Notes under the pieces: model-generated
What the model saw: the letters and a program-made list of their open reading frames with translations, nothing else
The model's database searches: none
What the model was told of the DNA's origin: nothing
Shown here: positions 8,599 through 15,978 of the stretch, piece by piece
Position numbering within the stretch: the stretch's first letter is position 1
Layout: every line of letters starts with the position of its first letter
Position numbers and translations under genes: made by a program
DNA from: JACKOD01 sp041591635
GTDB lineage: Bacteria; Pseudomonadota; Gammaproteobacteria; Pseudomonadales; Oleiphilaceae
Reading direction: 5' to 3'
NCBI GenBank assembly: GCA_041591635.1
Contig: JBFHRO010000012.1
Location: forward strand, 1 to 29,425
DNA length: 29,425 bases

Positions 8599-8847
8599 CT
8601 ACTTGGCTTGAAGTTGGTGGTATTTTTTCAACAACTCTTCTTCGGTTTCCACATTCGCCGGATCGACCGGAATGCAATCGACCGGGCAAACCAGCTGACA
8701 CTGGGGTTCATCATAGTGCCCTACGCATTCCGTGCATTTTTTGGGATCAATGACATAGATTTCCTCACCGGGCGAGATGGCTTCATTAGGGCACTCGGGC
8801 TCGCACACATCGCAGTTGATACAATCGTCAGTAATGATTAATGCCAT
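8599..8847 (-). CDS. YfhL-type 2[4Fe-4S] ferredoxin
   Basis: This 82-aa electron carrier has two ferredoxin cysteine motifs: C9-xx-C12-xx-C15-xxx-C19-P, and C38-xx-C41 then, after an eight-residue insertion (VGHYDEPQ), C50-xxx-C54-P. An extra Cys58 follows. The eight-residue loop and the C-terminal helix (EEELLKKYHQLQAK) mark the Allochromatium-type (Alvin) ferredoxins, which have very low-potential clusters. In Pseudomonas the orthologue sits next to coaD, as here. The gene precedes ggt by eight bases, so the order coaD, fdx, ggt on the reverse strand may be one transcript. The physiological partner is unknown. Confidence 0.95.
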   Translation of the reverse strand: MALIITDDCINCDVCEPECPNEAISPGEEIYVIDPKKCTECVGHYDEPQCQLVCPVDCIPVDPANVETEEELLKKYHQLQAK

Positions 8848-8922
8848 TAAGATTACCTCTGTTACTGCTGGCTGAAGTTACGGATTTCATGAGTATTGTC
8901 GGGTGTCATCCGGGAGCCTTGC

Positions 8923-9414
8923 TCAACCGGGTGTCTTGTTACCAAATTGCGCCTTGAGCGCTGCGTCAACGGCCGGATGAACAAACGCCTGTACATTGCC
9001 TTTGAGTGCCGAAATTTCCCGGATCAGTGTGGAGGATATATAAGACAAGTGATTGGCCGGAGTCAGAAACAGGCTTTCTACACCCGGTGCGAGGTGTCGA
9101 TTCATATCGGCCAGCTGGAGCTCGTACTCAAAATCTGATACAGCCCTTAATCCGCGTAAAATGATATTGGCCTGGCGTTCGTTAACGAATTCTGCCAGCA
9201 GGTTATCAAAGCCAACCACCTCGATATTCGGCAGGTGCGCCAGCACCGTTTGTGCAAGTTCAACGCGTTGCTCCAGCGGCAGCAGAGGCTTCTTTTTGGG
9301 ACTGGCCGCCACGGCGAGAATAATCTTGTCAAACATGCGTGCAGCTCGCTCAACAAGATCAGTATGACCATTGGTAATGGGGTCAAACGTGCCTGGATAA
9401 ACAACAATATTCAT
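8923..9414 (-). CDS. coaD: Phosphopantetheine adenylyltransferase
   Basis: CoaD transfers AMP from ATP to 4'-phosphopantetheine, giving dephospho-CoA in the penultimate step of CoA synthesis. The 163-aa length matches the family (159 aa in E. coli). The nucleotidyltransferase motif GTFDPITNGH (T-x-x-H type) is at residues 8-17, and the second signature YISSTLIREI is near residue 127. The middle carries RANIILRGLRAVSDFEYELQ, also diagnostic. I chose ATG 9414 because the protein then begins MNIVVYPGTFDP as in homologues; an upstream in-frame extension of 22 residues is not conserved in style. The ribosome site is weak. The other CoA enzyme, coaBC, is also in this window. Confidence 0.96.
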   Translation of the reverse strand: MNIVVYPGTFDPITNGHTDLVERAARMFDKIILAVAASPKKKPLLPLEQRVELAQTVLAHLPNIEVVGFDNLLAEFVNERQANIILRGLRAVSDFEYELQLADMNRHLAPGVESLFLTPANHLSYISSTLIREISALKGNVQAFVHPAVDAALKAQFGNKTPG

Positions 9415-9446
9415 TGACTCAACCGAGAGTGATTTGATCGGGGCGA

Positions 9447-9475
9447 ATCTTAACCAAATTGATTCCTGGGCACAA
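9447..9475 (-). promoter_or_regulatory. Weak candidate promoter for coaD
   Basis: On the reverse strand TTGTGC (9470-9475) and TAAGAT (9447-9452) are separated by 17 bases, 32 bases upstream of coaD. Both boxes are imperfect. From here to about 9687 I see no other convincing gene or signal. Confidence 0.3.
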
Positions 9476-9687
9476 ACCAAGATACTACAATTTTCGCCGG
9501 CTGTCAGAGGGTCGGTAAGTCGGTTTCATCAGGGGGGCTTATGTCAGTACAGGGTCATCAGCGACGCGGTTTGGTGTTCGACGTTTGGATGGACGCTGGT
9601 TCGCAAAACAGGCCGCCAGATCTGTACTGCCCTTCGATGACTCAAAATTCCTGCGATTGTTCTGCTTTTAGTCGGTAGCAGTGTGAG

Positions 9688-9807
9688 TTACTCGATCAGG
9701 ATTTCGTCACTTTCATTGCCAGTGACCGGGATGTTTGATTGTTGCGAGGAGAAAGAAGCGCCAGACGTAGAGATAATTCCAATAGCCAGTTGAGCCGCTT
9801 TAATCAT
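9688..9807 (-). CDS. Possible 39-codon small protein, unknown
   Basis: This short open frame is preceded by GAGGA (9813-9817) five bases before ATG 9807. The peptide starts with a short hydrophobic stretch (MIKAAQLAIGIISTSGASF) and ends in an acidic tail (NESDEILIE), so it could be a small exported or membrane-associated peptide. It lies alone in a sparse region of nearly 600 bases between coaD and the aldehyde dehydrogenase gene. I do not recognise it. The ribosome site is the main support; there is no homology evidence. Confidence 0.3.
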   Translation of the reverse strand: MIKAAQLAIGIISTSGASFSSQQSNIPVTGNESDEILIE

Positions 9808-9961
9808 GCTTGTCCTCACAAATAATGAAGAGAGTGGTGAGCGATCGAACTGCCGGTTTGTTCGGAAGTGCATATCGACTCAGGCTCATTCTCCACAAAT
9901 CTTTGTCTGATTGATGTGTCGAGACTCACGTTTTTCAGTGTTACAGAGAGTCACAAGTGAA

Positions 9962-9991
9962 CAGACCGGCGCCTTGGTAATGGCCGGCCTG
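9962..9991 (-). terminator. Hairpin downstream of aldehyde dehydrogenase
   Basis: A nine-pair stem CAGACCGGC / GCCGGCCTG with one G-T wobble and a 12-base loop lies 17 bases beyond the dehydrogenase stop. The T-tract on the reverse strand is poor, so termination is uncertain. Confidence 0.4.
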
Positions 9992-10008
9992 TGTGCCTGG
10001 GTGGTGCG

Positions 10009-11454
10009 TCAGCGAATGAACAGGGAGTAGATCAGCTTGTGCAGTGCACCGCCGTGGGGAGGATAAACCACTTTGCCGCTATTGATGCGTTGCTTGGCAA
10101 ACACGCCCTTGGCGTTGGAGAAGGTGCGAAAGCCCTCTTCACCGTGATAGTGCCCCATTCCTGAGGTGCCTACGCCGCCAAACGGCATGTCATCCTGCGC
10201 CACATGCATCAGTGTGTCATTGATGCACACACCGCCGGCATGGGTGTGGTCCAGAACATATTGCTGGGCATTCTTGTCGTAACCAAAATAATACAGGGCC
10301 AGAGGGCTGGGGCGGCTATTGATGTAGTCCAGGGCTTCATCGAGCTGGGCGTAGGGAATGACCAGAAGAATCGGGCCAAAAATTTCCTCTTGCATTACCT
10401 GCATCTTGTCATTGACGTCGAGGATCAGATGTACCGGCATTTTGCGCGTGTTTTGCGAAAAATCCTCGCCGGCCGGGTTGACTTCAATGACGGTGGCGCC
10501 TTTCTTGCGGGCGTCCTCAATGTAATTCAGCAGGCGTTTGCGCTGGCGTTCATCAATCACGCTGGTGAAGTCATTGTTGTGTTTAAGGCTGGGGTACATG
10601 CGGCTGAAATTCACCTTAAAGGCATCAACGAACTCCTGGACCCGGTCTGCCGGACAGAGTACGTAATCAGGCGCTACGCAGGTTTGGCCTGCATTGAACG
10701 CCTTGCCGAAGGCCAGGCGCTCGGCTGCGTCGTTGATGGGGACATCGGCCGAGATGATGGCGGGTGACTTGCCGCCCAGTTCCAGCGTGACCGGGGTGAG
10801 GTTTTCTGCGGCGGCGCGCATGACATGGCGCCCCACGGCGGTTGACCCGGTAAACAGCAGGTGCCCCCAGGGCTTTTTGGAAAACTCGATGCCCACATCG
10901 GCGTCGCCAGTAATGACGCAAACCAGGTTCTCGGGAAAAATGTCGGCAATGATCTGGCGAAACAATTCAGAGGTTTTGGGCGTATACTCCGACATTTTTA
11001 TCATTACGCGGTTGCCAGCCGCCAATGCGCCGGTAAGCGGGCCAACCGCCAGAAATACCGGGTAATTCCATGGCACAATAATGCCCACAACCCCCAGCGG
11101 TTGATAATGGACCTTGTTTGATGCGGGCTGAAACAGAAGGCTGACATGGCGCCTGGAGGGCTCCATCCAGCGGGGAAGATTTTTCAGGGCATAATTAATG
11201 CCCTGCACAGCTGGCATGATTTCTGCGAGCAGGGTTTCATCCGGCGAGCGATTGCTGAAGTCGGTATTGATGGCATCGAGCAAACGATCCTGATTTTGCA
11301 GCAGCGCCTTCTTCAATTGCTTGAGATGATCCTTGCGCTGTTCGATGGATGGCATCGGGTTCTGCCCAAAGGCCTTCTTTTGTTCGTTAAAGACGCGATT
11401 GAGATGTTGAATGTGCTTCTTGCTTTCGGTCAGTTGAACAACATCGGCTGTCAT
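10009..11454 (-). CDS. Coniferyl/fatty-aldehyde-type aldehyde dehydrogenase
   Basis: This 481-aa NAD(P)-dependent aldehyde dehydrogenase oxidises aldehydes to acids. Visible active-site residues are Asn130 in VPWNYP, Lys153 in IKMSEYTP, the FTGST cofactor motif at 201-205, general base Glu225 in LELGGKSP, and nucleophile Cys259 in FNAGQTC. The overall form lacks the longer N-terminus of betaine-aldehyde types. It ends in a hydrophobic tail (LHKLIYSLFIR), as in the coniferyl aldehyde dehydrogenase and class-3/fatty aldehyde group. The actual substrate is not determinable here. ATG 11454 has AGGAG seven bases upstream, itself part of the palindrome AGGAGCTCCT. The gene is divergent from a TetR regulator that very probably controls it. 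Confidence 0.93.
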   Translation of the reverse strand: MTADVVQLTESKKHIQHLNRVFNEQKKAFGQNPMPSIEQRKDHLKQLKKALLQNQDRLLDAINTDFSNRSPDETLLAEIMPAVQGINYALKNLPRWMEPSRRHVSLLFQPASNKVHYQPLGVVGIIVPWNYPVFLAVGPLTGALAAGNRVMIKMSEYTPKTSELFRQIIADIFPENLVCVITGDADVGIEFSKKPWGHLLFTGSTAVGRHVMRAAAENLTPVTLELGGKSPAIISADVPINDAAERLAFGKAFNAGQTCVAPDYVLCPADRVQEFVDAFKVNFSRMYPSLKHNNDFTSVIDERQRKRLLNYIEDARKKGATVIEVNPAGEDFSQNTRKMPVHLILDVNDKMQVMQEEIFGPILLVIPYAQLDEALDYINSRPSPLALYYFGYDKNAQQYVLDHTHAGGVCINDTLMHVAQDDMPFGGVGTSGMGHYHGEEGFRTFSNAKGVFAKQRINSGKVVYPPHGGALHKLIYSLFIR

Positions 11455-11549
11455 GGAGGAGCTCCTGGGGGTTGCTGAGAGAATCGCTGTGCAGTGTCTA
11501 TCCCGTATCAGGAGACAGTGCTAATGCGGCGTCTGGGATTGTGCTTTTA

Positions 11550-11578
11550 TTATTAGAGTATATACTCTAATCAGTCAA
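11550..11578 (-). promoter_or_regulatory. Sigma70 promoter of the aldehyde dehydrogenase gene
   Basis: On the reverse strand TTGACT (11573-11578), a 17-base spacer, and TAATAA (11550-11555) form a well-spaced promoter about 95 bases upstream of the start codon. The spacer and part of the -10 box are occupied by a perfect palindrome, the layout expected for repression by steric block. Confidence 0.7.
11552..11571. promoter_or_regulatory. Perfect 20-bp palindrome, probable TetR operator
   Basis: ATTAGAGTATATACTCTAAT equals its own reverse complement over all 20 bases. It lies in the divergent region between the dehydrogenase and the tetR-type gene and covers the spacer and most of the -10 box of the dehydrogenase promoter. 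It also contains TATACT on the forward strand, a possible -10 for the regulator, so autoregulation is plausible. Assignment to this regulator is inference from position. Confidence 0.75.
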
Positions 11579-11654
11579 GCATTGTGTTGAGCTTATTTCG
11601 CCCGCCTGACGGTGTCAGGTGCGGCTAATCGAAGGGAATTAGAGCTGTATCTAA

Positions 11655-12317
11655 ATGAAAACAAGAGAAAAAATAATTCTGGCAAGCCTGGATCTGTTTA
11701 ATGAGCAGGGTGAGCGAAATGTTACTACCAATCATATTGCGGCCAGTCTTGGCATGTCTCCGGGTAATTTGTATTACCACTTTCGCAATAAGACCGACAT
11801 CATTTACGAAATCTTTTTGCAGTATGAATTGCTGGTAGATCACTATCTGCAATTGCCCAAAAGACGCAGTTTGTTATTGGACGATTTGGTGTTTTATCTG
11901 GAGTCGGTGTTTGACGGCTTGTGGAGTTATCGTTTCTTTCACCGGGATCTCGAATTTCTTCTGGATTGTGACGAGCGGCTGCGTCGCGATTACCGCGCCT
12001 TTACCTTGCGTTGTCTGGATGTGATTCACGCCATTCTTTCGCGTCTCAAAGACAGCGGAATTCTGATTGATATGGGAGAGGAGCATCGCCGGGCGATGGC
12101 CTTGAATGTCTGGTTGATTGTCACCAACTGGATGGCCTTTCTCAAAACGGCCCATGCCGGCGAAGAAAACAACGCGATACGCAAAGAAATGCTCAAACAG
12201 GGCATTTACCAGGTTTTCTGTCTGACACTGCCATACCTCACCGAGGGTTACCTGGATACGGTGCTGGCGATCAGCCAGAAATACAAGCCTGCTCCTGTGT
12301 TGCCAGCGGTGGTGTGA
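11655..12317 (+). CDS. TetR-family transcriptional repressor
   Basis: This 220-aa regulator has an N-terminal TetR helix-turn-helix at about residues 1-47. Helix one is TREKIILASLDLFNEQG, then NVTTNHIAASLGMSPGNLYYHFRNK, including the recognition helix and the Y-x-H-F-x-x-K signature. The C-terminal ligand-binding part (FFHRDLEFLLDCDERLRRDYR and onward) resembles the TetR C-terminal type of PF13972. It is divergent from the aldehyde dehydrogenase gene, with a perfect palindrome between them. The simplest reading is that it represses the dehydrogenase, and possibly itself, until an aldehyde, acid or acyl ligand binds. The ligand is unknown. It converges with engB, leaving 52 bases that hold a weak GC-rich hairpin. 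Confidence 0.92.
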   Translation: MKTREKIILASLDLFNEQGERNVTTNHIAASLGMSPGNLYYHFRNKTDIIYEIFLQYELLVDHYLQLPKRRSLLLDDLVFYLESVFDGLWSYRFFHRDLEFLLDCDERLRRDYRAFTLRCLDVIHAILSRLKDSGILIDMGEEHRRAMALNVWLIVTNWMAFLKTAHAGEENNAIRKEMLKQGIYQVFCLTLPYLTEGYLDTVLAISQKYKPAPVLPAVV

Positions 12318-12369
12318 TGGCGTCTGCCGGATTCTGGTGTCGTCCGGCTTCTGAGGTCTTGCAGGTGCG

Positions 12370-13062
12370 TTATTGTTTGTTGTGCTCGGGCGCACCGGGT
12401 GATGCGGACGACGGGGCCTTCTCTTGCGACGTTTCTCTAACGCATTCTGGCATCAGCCAGCGGTTGAGAATTTCTTGCGTTACCTCTATTCCGGTTTTGG
12501 CTGTGCTGGAAAAAGGGATTACCCCGCGAATACAACGGTAGTTTCGCAGCTGTTCTGTAATTTTTTGGGTCGTTGTTTTGGCGGCACCGTAACTCAGTTT
12601 GTCTGCCTTGGTAAGCAGTATCAGGGTGGCCAGGCTGCGGTTCTCTGCCCATTCCAGCATCATCTGATCAAACTCCTTCAGGGGGGTGCGAATATCCATG
12701 ACCAGAACCAGGCCCGCAAGCGACAGGCGTGAATTGAGATAGTCGGCCAGATGGCGTTGCCATTCCTGAAGCGTACTGCGCGATACTTTGGCAAAGCCGT
12801 ATCCGGGCAGGTCGACCAGTCGTCGTTCGGGCTGGTTGAGCGAAAAGAAGTTGATAAGCTGGGTGCGCCCGGGTGTTTTGCTGGTGCGCGCCAGTTTCTT
12901 GTTGTTGGTGATGGCGTTAAGGGCAGAAGATTTGCCGGCGTTGGAGCGCCCCGCGAACGCCACTTCGAAGCCATTATCTTGGGGGCAGTCGGATGTTTTG
13001 GCGGCACTTTTAAGAAATCTTGCGCTGTTGAATGAAAGTGATGTGCTTGCTGTGCTGCTCAA
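12370..13062 (-). CDS. engB: Ribosome biogenesis GTPase YihA/YsxC
   Basis: EngB is an essential GTPase needed for late assembly of the 50S subunit. The 230-aa protein shows the G motifs in order: G1 GRSNAGKSS at 38-46, a switch region TSKTPGRTQLINFF, G3 DLPGYG at 84-89, and G4 TKAD at 151-154. The N-terminal helix and the C-terminal polar tail are as in homologues. The only plausible start is TTG 13062, with GAGGT about nine bases upstream; no in-frame ATG precedes the G1 motif. The gene is divergent from the cytochrome c4 and dsbA genes, an order also known from Pseudomonas. Confidence 0.94.
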   Translation of the reverse strand: MSSTASTSLSFNSARFLKSAAKTSDCPQDNGFEVAFAGRSNAGKSSALNAITNNKKLARTSKTPGRTQLINFFSLNQPERRLVDLPGYGFAKVSRSTLQEWQRHLADYLNSRLSLAGLVLVMDIRTPLKEFDQMMLEWAENRSLATLILLTKADKLSYGAAKTTTQKITEQLRNYRCIRGVIPFSSTAKTGIEVTQEILNRWLMPECVRETSQEKAPSSASPGAPEHNKQ

Positions 13063-13134
13063 AATAGCTAACCTCTGTTCTGTTGTTACTGTACTTTGGG
13101 GGTAGGCTTGTGGGTATAGGGCGGCTTTGCGGGC

Positions 13135-13162
13135 TTTTATCGATCAGGTCGTGGTGTATAAT
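13135..13162 (+). promoter_or_regulatory. Consensus -10 box starting a long leader before cytochrome c4
   Basis: TATAAT at 13157-13162 is a perfect -10 element; the best -35 is only TTTTAT (13135-13140) at 16 bases. A transcript from here would begin near 13169, leaving about 200 bases before the cytochrome c4 start. The whole gap 13063-13367 holds no coding region that I can support. It holds this box, a 10-bp tandem repeat at 13241-13270, and a small TGTCG/CGACA hairpin near 13300. Confidence 0.45.
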
Positions 13163-13240
13163 ACCGCATCTTTGCGTTACCGTCTGGCCCGATAGTCTTG
13201 CCTTGGGCGGTCAGTGATCATTTGCGAAGCGCTGTGAGCG

Positions 13241-13270
13241 GCTTGGTATCGCTTGGTATCGCTTGGTTTG
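13241..13270 (+). repeat. 10-bp tandem repeat, three copies
   Basis: GCTTGGTATC occurs twice exactly (13241-13250 and 13251-13260), then once as GCTTGGTTTG (13261-13270). It lies in the leader upstream of cytochrome c4. Unit and copy number are small, so slippage is a likely origin. Confidence 0.85.
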
Positions 13271-13367
13271 CTTGACTGTACTTTGCCCTGTGTTGAGGTG
13301 ATGTCGTCCCCGACAGGATCAAGGCTTGTGATTCATAATCCTTTGCGTGTAGAGAGTGTTGCTTAAA

Positions 13368-13973
13368 ATGAGAAAAGTTATTGCAGGTCTGGTAGTGGCC
13401 ATGGGGTTGGCTGGCAGTGTGCAGGCGGCGGGAGATGTTGTCGCGGGTCAGCAGGCGGCCATGGTTTGTGGTGGCTGTCATGGGGCCGACGGTAACAGTA
13501 TGGTGCCGAACTTTCCAAGTCTCGCCGGGCAGGGTGAAAAATATCTTTTGAAGCAGATGAATGATATCAAAAACGGCCAGCGTGCTGTGCCTGAAATGAC
13601 GGGTATGCTTGACGCCCTGTCGGCAGCCGATATGGCGAACGTGGCTGCATTTTTTGCGGCCCAGAAGATAGGCGTTGGTCAGACATCGGCCGGCCTGCTT
13701 GAGTCTGGACAAAAGCTTTACCGTGCCGGAAATATGGCTTCAGGCGTGTCGGCTTGCACGGCGTGCCACGGCCCGGCAGGTAAAGGCATAGAGCAGGCAG
13801 GGTTTCCGTCCTTGTCCGGGCAGCATGCCATGTATGTGGCTGCACAGCTTAAAAAGTTCAGAGCCGGTGAGCGGACCAATGACGGCGATTCCCGCATAAT
13901 GCGTGATATTGCTTCAAAAATGACCGATGCTGAAATCGAAGCAGTAGCCAGTTATGTGAATGGTCTTCATTAG
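13368..13973 (+). CDS. Diheme cytochrome c4
   Basis: This 201-aa periplasmic diheme cytochrome c shuttles electrons to terminal oxidases. A signal peptide (MRKVIAGLVVAMGLAGSVQA, cut before AGD) is followed by two similar cytochrome domains. Heme-binding CxxCH motifs are CGGCH at 34-38 and CTACH at 130-134. Likely axial methionines are in VPEMTGM (first domain) and SRIMRDIASKM (second). I chose ATG 13368, which begins the signal peptide directly; a GTG four codons upstream lacks support. A strong terminator follows. The order engB (divergent), cytochrome c4, dsbA, EEP hydrolase is conserved in Pseudomonas, which suggests a link to envelope redox control. Confidence 0.94.
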   Translation: MRKVIAGLVVAMGLAGSVQAAGDVVAGQQAAMVCGGCHGADGNSMVPNFPSLAGQGEKYLLKQMNDIKNGQRAVPEMTGMLDALSAADMANVAAFFAAQKIGVGQTSAGLLESGQKLYRAGNMASGVSACTACHGPAGKGIEQAGFPSLSGQHAMYVAAQLKKFRAGERTNDGDSRIMRDIASKMTDAEIEAVASYVNGLH

Positions 13974-14015
13974 TAGTAGTCTGAACTCAAGCCCTTGTTA
14001 CGATTTGATTACGTG

Positions 14016-14036
14016 CCCCTCTTTGGAGGGGTTTTT
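14016..14036 (+). terminator. Rho-independent terminator after cytochrome c4
   Basis: Stem CCCCTC (14016-14021) and GAGGGG (14026-14031) with loop TTTG is followed directly by TTTTT. It lies about 40 bases after the cytochrome c4 stop and separates it from dsbA. Confidence 0.92.
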
Positions 14037-14130
14037 CGTTTCTGATCGCTGTCGTAGGGCGGTGATTGTGTTATAAGAATACAGATGCCATTAAGGCAAC
14101 TTCTCCCAATAACTTAGATGGAACAGGCTG

Positions 14131-14766
14131 ATGCGCAGAATGAGACTTTCGTTAATGGTTTTTGTGTTGAGTGTTTGGTCGGTGCTGGCGGCGGCCCAGG
14201 ATACCTGGCGTGCAGGGGAGCACTATCAGGTGTTGCCCACCCCCATCACCACCCGTGATGAAAGCAAGATCGAAGTGGTTGAGATGTTCTGGTACGGGTG
14301 CCCTCATTGTTATGAGTTCAATCCGTTGGTCAAAGCGTGGGAAAAGACGCTGGCTGATGATGTGGATTTCTATCTGGTTCCGGGAACGCTCAGCAAGCGG
14401 TGGGAAGATCATGCGCGCGCCTTTTATGTGGCAGAGGCTCTGGGGGTGGGTGAAAAAATGCACCAGCCGCTGTTTGATGCCATCGTGCGTGATCGCAAGG
14501 CGCTCGCCGGGGAAAATGAGTTGGCCGGGTTCTTTGCCGCCAATGGGGTTGATGAGGCTGATTTTCGCAAGGCGTGGAAGTCTTTTGGGGTGAAGGCGCG
14601 ACTGGATCAGGCAGACGCGAAAGCCAGAAACTATCGACTGACAGGTGTGCCGGCGATGATCGTCAATGGCAAGTACCGGATTGATGCAGGTGGTGCCGGT
14701 GGGCACGAAAACATGCTCAAGATCGCCGATTTCCTGATTGCACAAGAGCGCAACGGTGCAAAATAA
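14131..14766 (+). CDS. dsbA: Thiol:disulfide interchange protein DsbA
   Basis: DsbA introduces disulfide bonds into exported proteins in the periplasm. The 211-aa precursor has a signal peptide (about residues 1-22, ending VLAAAQ). The thioredoxin-fold active site CPHC is at 57-60 within EMFWYGCPHCYEFNPLV. An inserted helical domain follows, and the conserved cis-proline is Pro174 in TGVPAMIVNGKY. CPHC is the strongly oxidising variant typical of DsbA. ATG 14131 starts a proper signal peptide; an ATG three codons later is an alternative. It follows the cytochrome c4 terminator, so it probably has its own promoter in 14040-14130, where only a weak TATAAG-like box is visible. Confidence 0.95.
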   Translation: MRRMRLSLMVFVLSVWSVLAAAQDTWRAGEHYQVLPTPITTRDESKIEVVEMFWYGCPHCYEFNPLVKAWEKTLADDVDFYLVPGTLSKRWEDHARAFYVAEALGVGEKMHQPLFDAIVRDRKALAGENELAGFFAANGVDEADFRKAWKSFGVKARLDQADAKARNYRLTGVPAMIVNGKYRIDAGGAGGHENMLKIADFLIAQERNGAK

Positions 14767-14824
14767 AAACAGTTCGAAATAAAAATGCAGCGACGGGTGT
14801 GCGAATCACGACGGATTGGCGCTT

Positions 14825-15703
14825 ATGTATGAGAAAGTGAAATCCAGGCTCAAGGGATTGGTTGCCAGTGCTGAGGGATCTCGGGTGAACTCGTCTGACC
14901 CGTCTGCGGGGCATGAATTTGAGCCGCATCGCCATATTCGGCTGTTGTCGTTCAATATTCAGGTGGGTATTTCGACATCTTCCTATCATCACTATCTGAC
15001 CCGAAGCTGGCAGCATTTTCTGCCTCATCAGAAGCGCTTTGACAATCTGGACCGCATCGGTGGCTTGCTGCAGCAATATGATGTGGTTGCGCTGCAAGAG
15101 GTTGACGGGGGAAGTTTGCGTAGCGGCTTCGTCAATCAGGTGCAATACCTTGCCGAGGCGGCCGGATTTCCCTACTGGTATCAGCAGTTAAATCGTAATC
15201 TCGGCAAATTTGCGCAGCACAGTAATGGTTTGCTCAGCCGTTATCGCCCGCTCGATGTTGAGAGCTACCGTCTGCCGGGAATCATTCCTGGTCGTGGCGT
15301 TATCGTGGCGCGTTATGGTGATGCCCGGGACCCGTTGGTGCTGGTGATGATGCATCTGTCTTTGGGGCGATCTTCCCAGGTGCGGCAGTTATCCTTTGTG
15401 CGGGAGCTGATTCAGGGGTGGCGCCACGTAGTGTTGATGGGCGATATGAATACCCATGCGGAGCAGTTGCTGGAAAAAACCCCGCTGAAGGGGCTGGATC
15501 TGGTGCCGTTACCGGGCGTTGCGCATACCTTTCCGAGCTGGCGTCCGGGAAAGGCCCTGGATCATATGCTGGTCAGTCCTTCATTGACCGTGCGACGGGC
15601 CGGGGTGGTGCCCTATCCGGTCTCGGATCACTTGCCCATTGCGCTGGATGTGGCCCTGCCCCAGGGATATCTTGAGGGTTTTGGTTGTGTGCCCAAAGTG
15701 TAG
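14825..15703 (+). CDS. Endonuclease/exonuclease/phosphatase-family protein
   Basis: This 292-aa protein belongs to the EEP (DNase I-like) fold. The motifs appear in order: LLSFNIQVG (Asn), DVVALQEVDGG (metal-binding Glu), SNGLLSRY, VLMGDMNTH (Asp/Asn), and VSDHLPIALDV (catalytic Asp-His), with ALDHMLVSP before the last. EEP members hydrolyse phosphodiester or phosphoester bonds in nucleic acids, lipids or inositides, and the substrate cannot be read here. No signal peptide is evident. ATG 14825 is chosen; a TTG three codons upstream is possible. It lies 58 bases after dsbA with no terminator between, and a homologue sits beside dsbA in Pseudomonas, so cotranscription is likely. A terminator follows. 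Confidence 0.88.
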   Translation: MYEKVKSRLKGLVASAEGSRVNSSDPSAGHEFEPHRHIRLLSFNIQVGISTSSYHHYLTRSWQHFLPHQKRFDNLDRIGGLLQQYDVVALQEVDGGSLRSGFVNQVQYLAEAAGFPYWYQQLNRNLGKFAQHSNGLLSRYRPLDVESYRLPGIIPGRGVIVARYGDARDPLVLVMMHLSLGRSSQVRQLSFVRELIQGWRHVVLMGDMNTHAEQLLEKTPLKGLDLVPLPGVAHTFPSWRPGKALDHMLVSPSLTVRRAGVVPYPVSDHLPIALDVALPQGYLEGFGCVPKV

Positions 15704-15734
15704 GCGGGGTCGAAGCGAGAGGGGGCTCGGAAAT

Positions 15735-15763
15735 AAAAAACCCGATGTGATATCGGGTTTTTT
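15735..15763. terminator. Bidirectional terminator between EEP gene and rpmG
   Basis: Stem CCCGAT (15741-15746) and ATCGGG (15752-15757) with loop GTGAT is flanked by six A on the left and six T on the right, so it works in both directions for the convergent genes. Confidence 0.93.
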
Positions 15764-15810
15764 GGTTGGAAGCCGGCTTCGTCAAGACACAAAGCGTGGT
15801 AACGAAATCG

Positions 15811-15966
15811 TTACTTGATTTTGGCTTCTTTATACATCACGTGCTTGCGTACCACGGGATCGAATTTCTTGATCTCCATTTTTTCAGGCATGGTGCGCTT
15901 GTTCTTGTCGGTAGTGTAAAAGTGGCCAGTACCGGCGCTGGAAACGAGTTTGATTTTATCGCGCAT
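15811..15966 (-). CDS. rpmG: 50S ribosomal protein L33
   Basis: This 51-aa ribosomal protein starts MRDKIKLVSSAGTGHFYTTD and ends VVRKHVMYKEAKIK. It lacks the paired cysteines of zinc-binding L33, so it is the C-minus form. A ribosome site (AGGAG) precedes the ATG. It follows rpmB by 12 bases and ends at the bidirectional terminator, giving the usual rpmB-rpmG operon. Length and sequence are standard. Confidence 0.96.
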   Translation of the reverse strand: MRDKIKLVSSAGTGHFYTTDKNKRTMPEKMEIKKFDPVVRKHVMYKEAKIK

Positions 15967-15978
15967 GACAGGTACTCC

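Noticed and set aside
12326..12348. Hairpin GCCGGA...TCCGGC between tetR and engB as a terminator
   Set aside because: The loop is 11 bases and no T-tract follows in either direction, so it is not convincing.
13241..13270. Tandem repeat as a CRISPR or iteron array
   Set aside because: The unit is only 10 bp with three copies and no spacers; no cas or replication gene is near.
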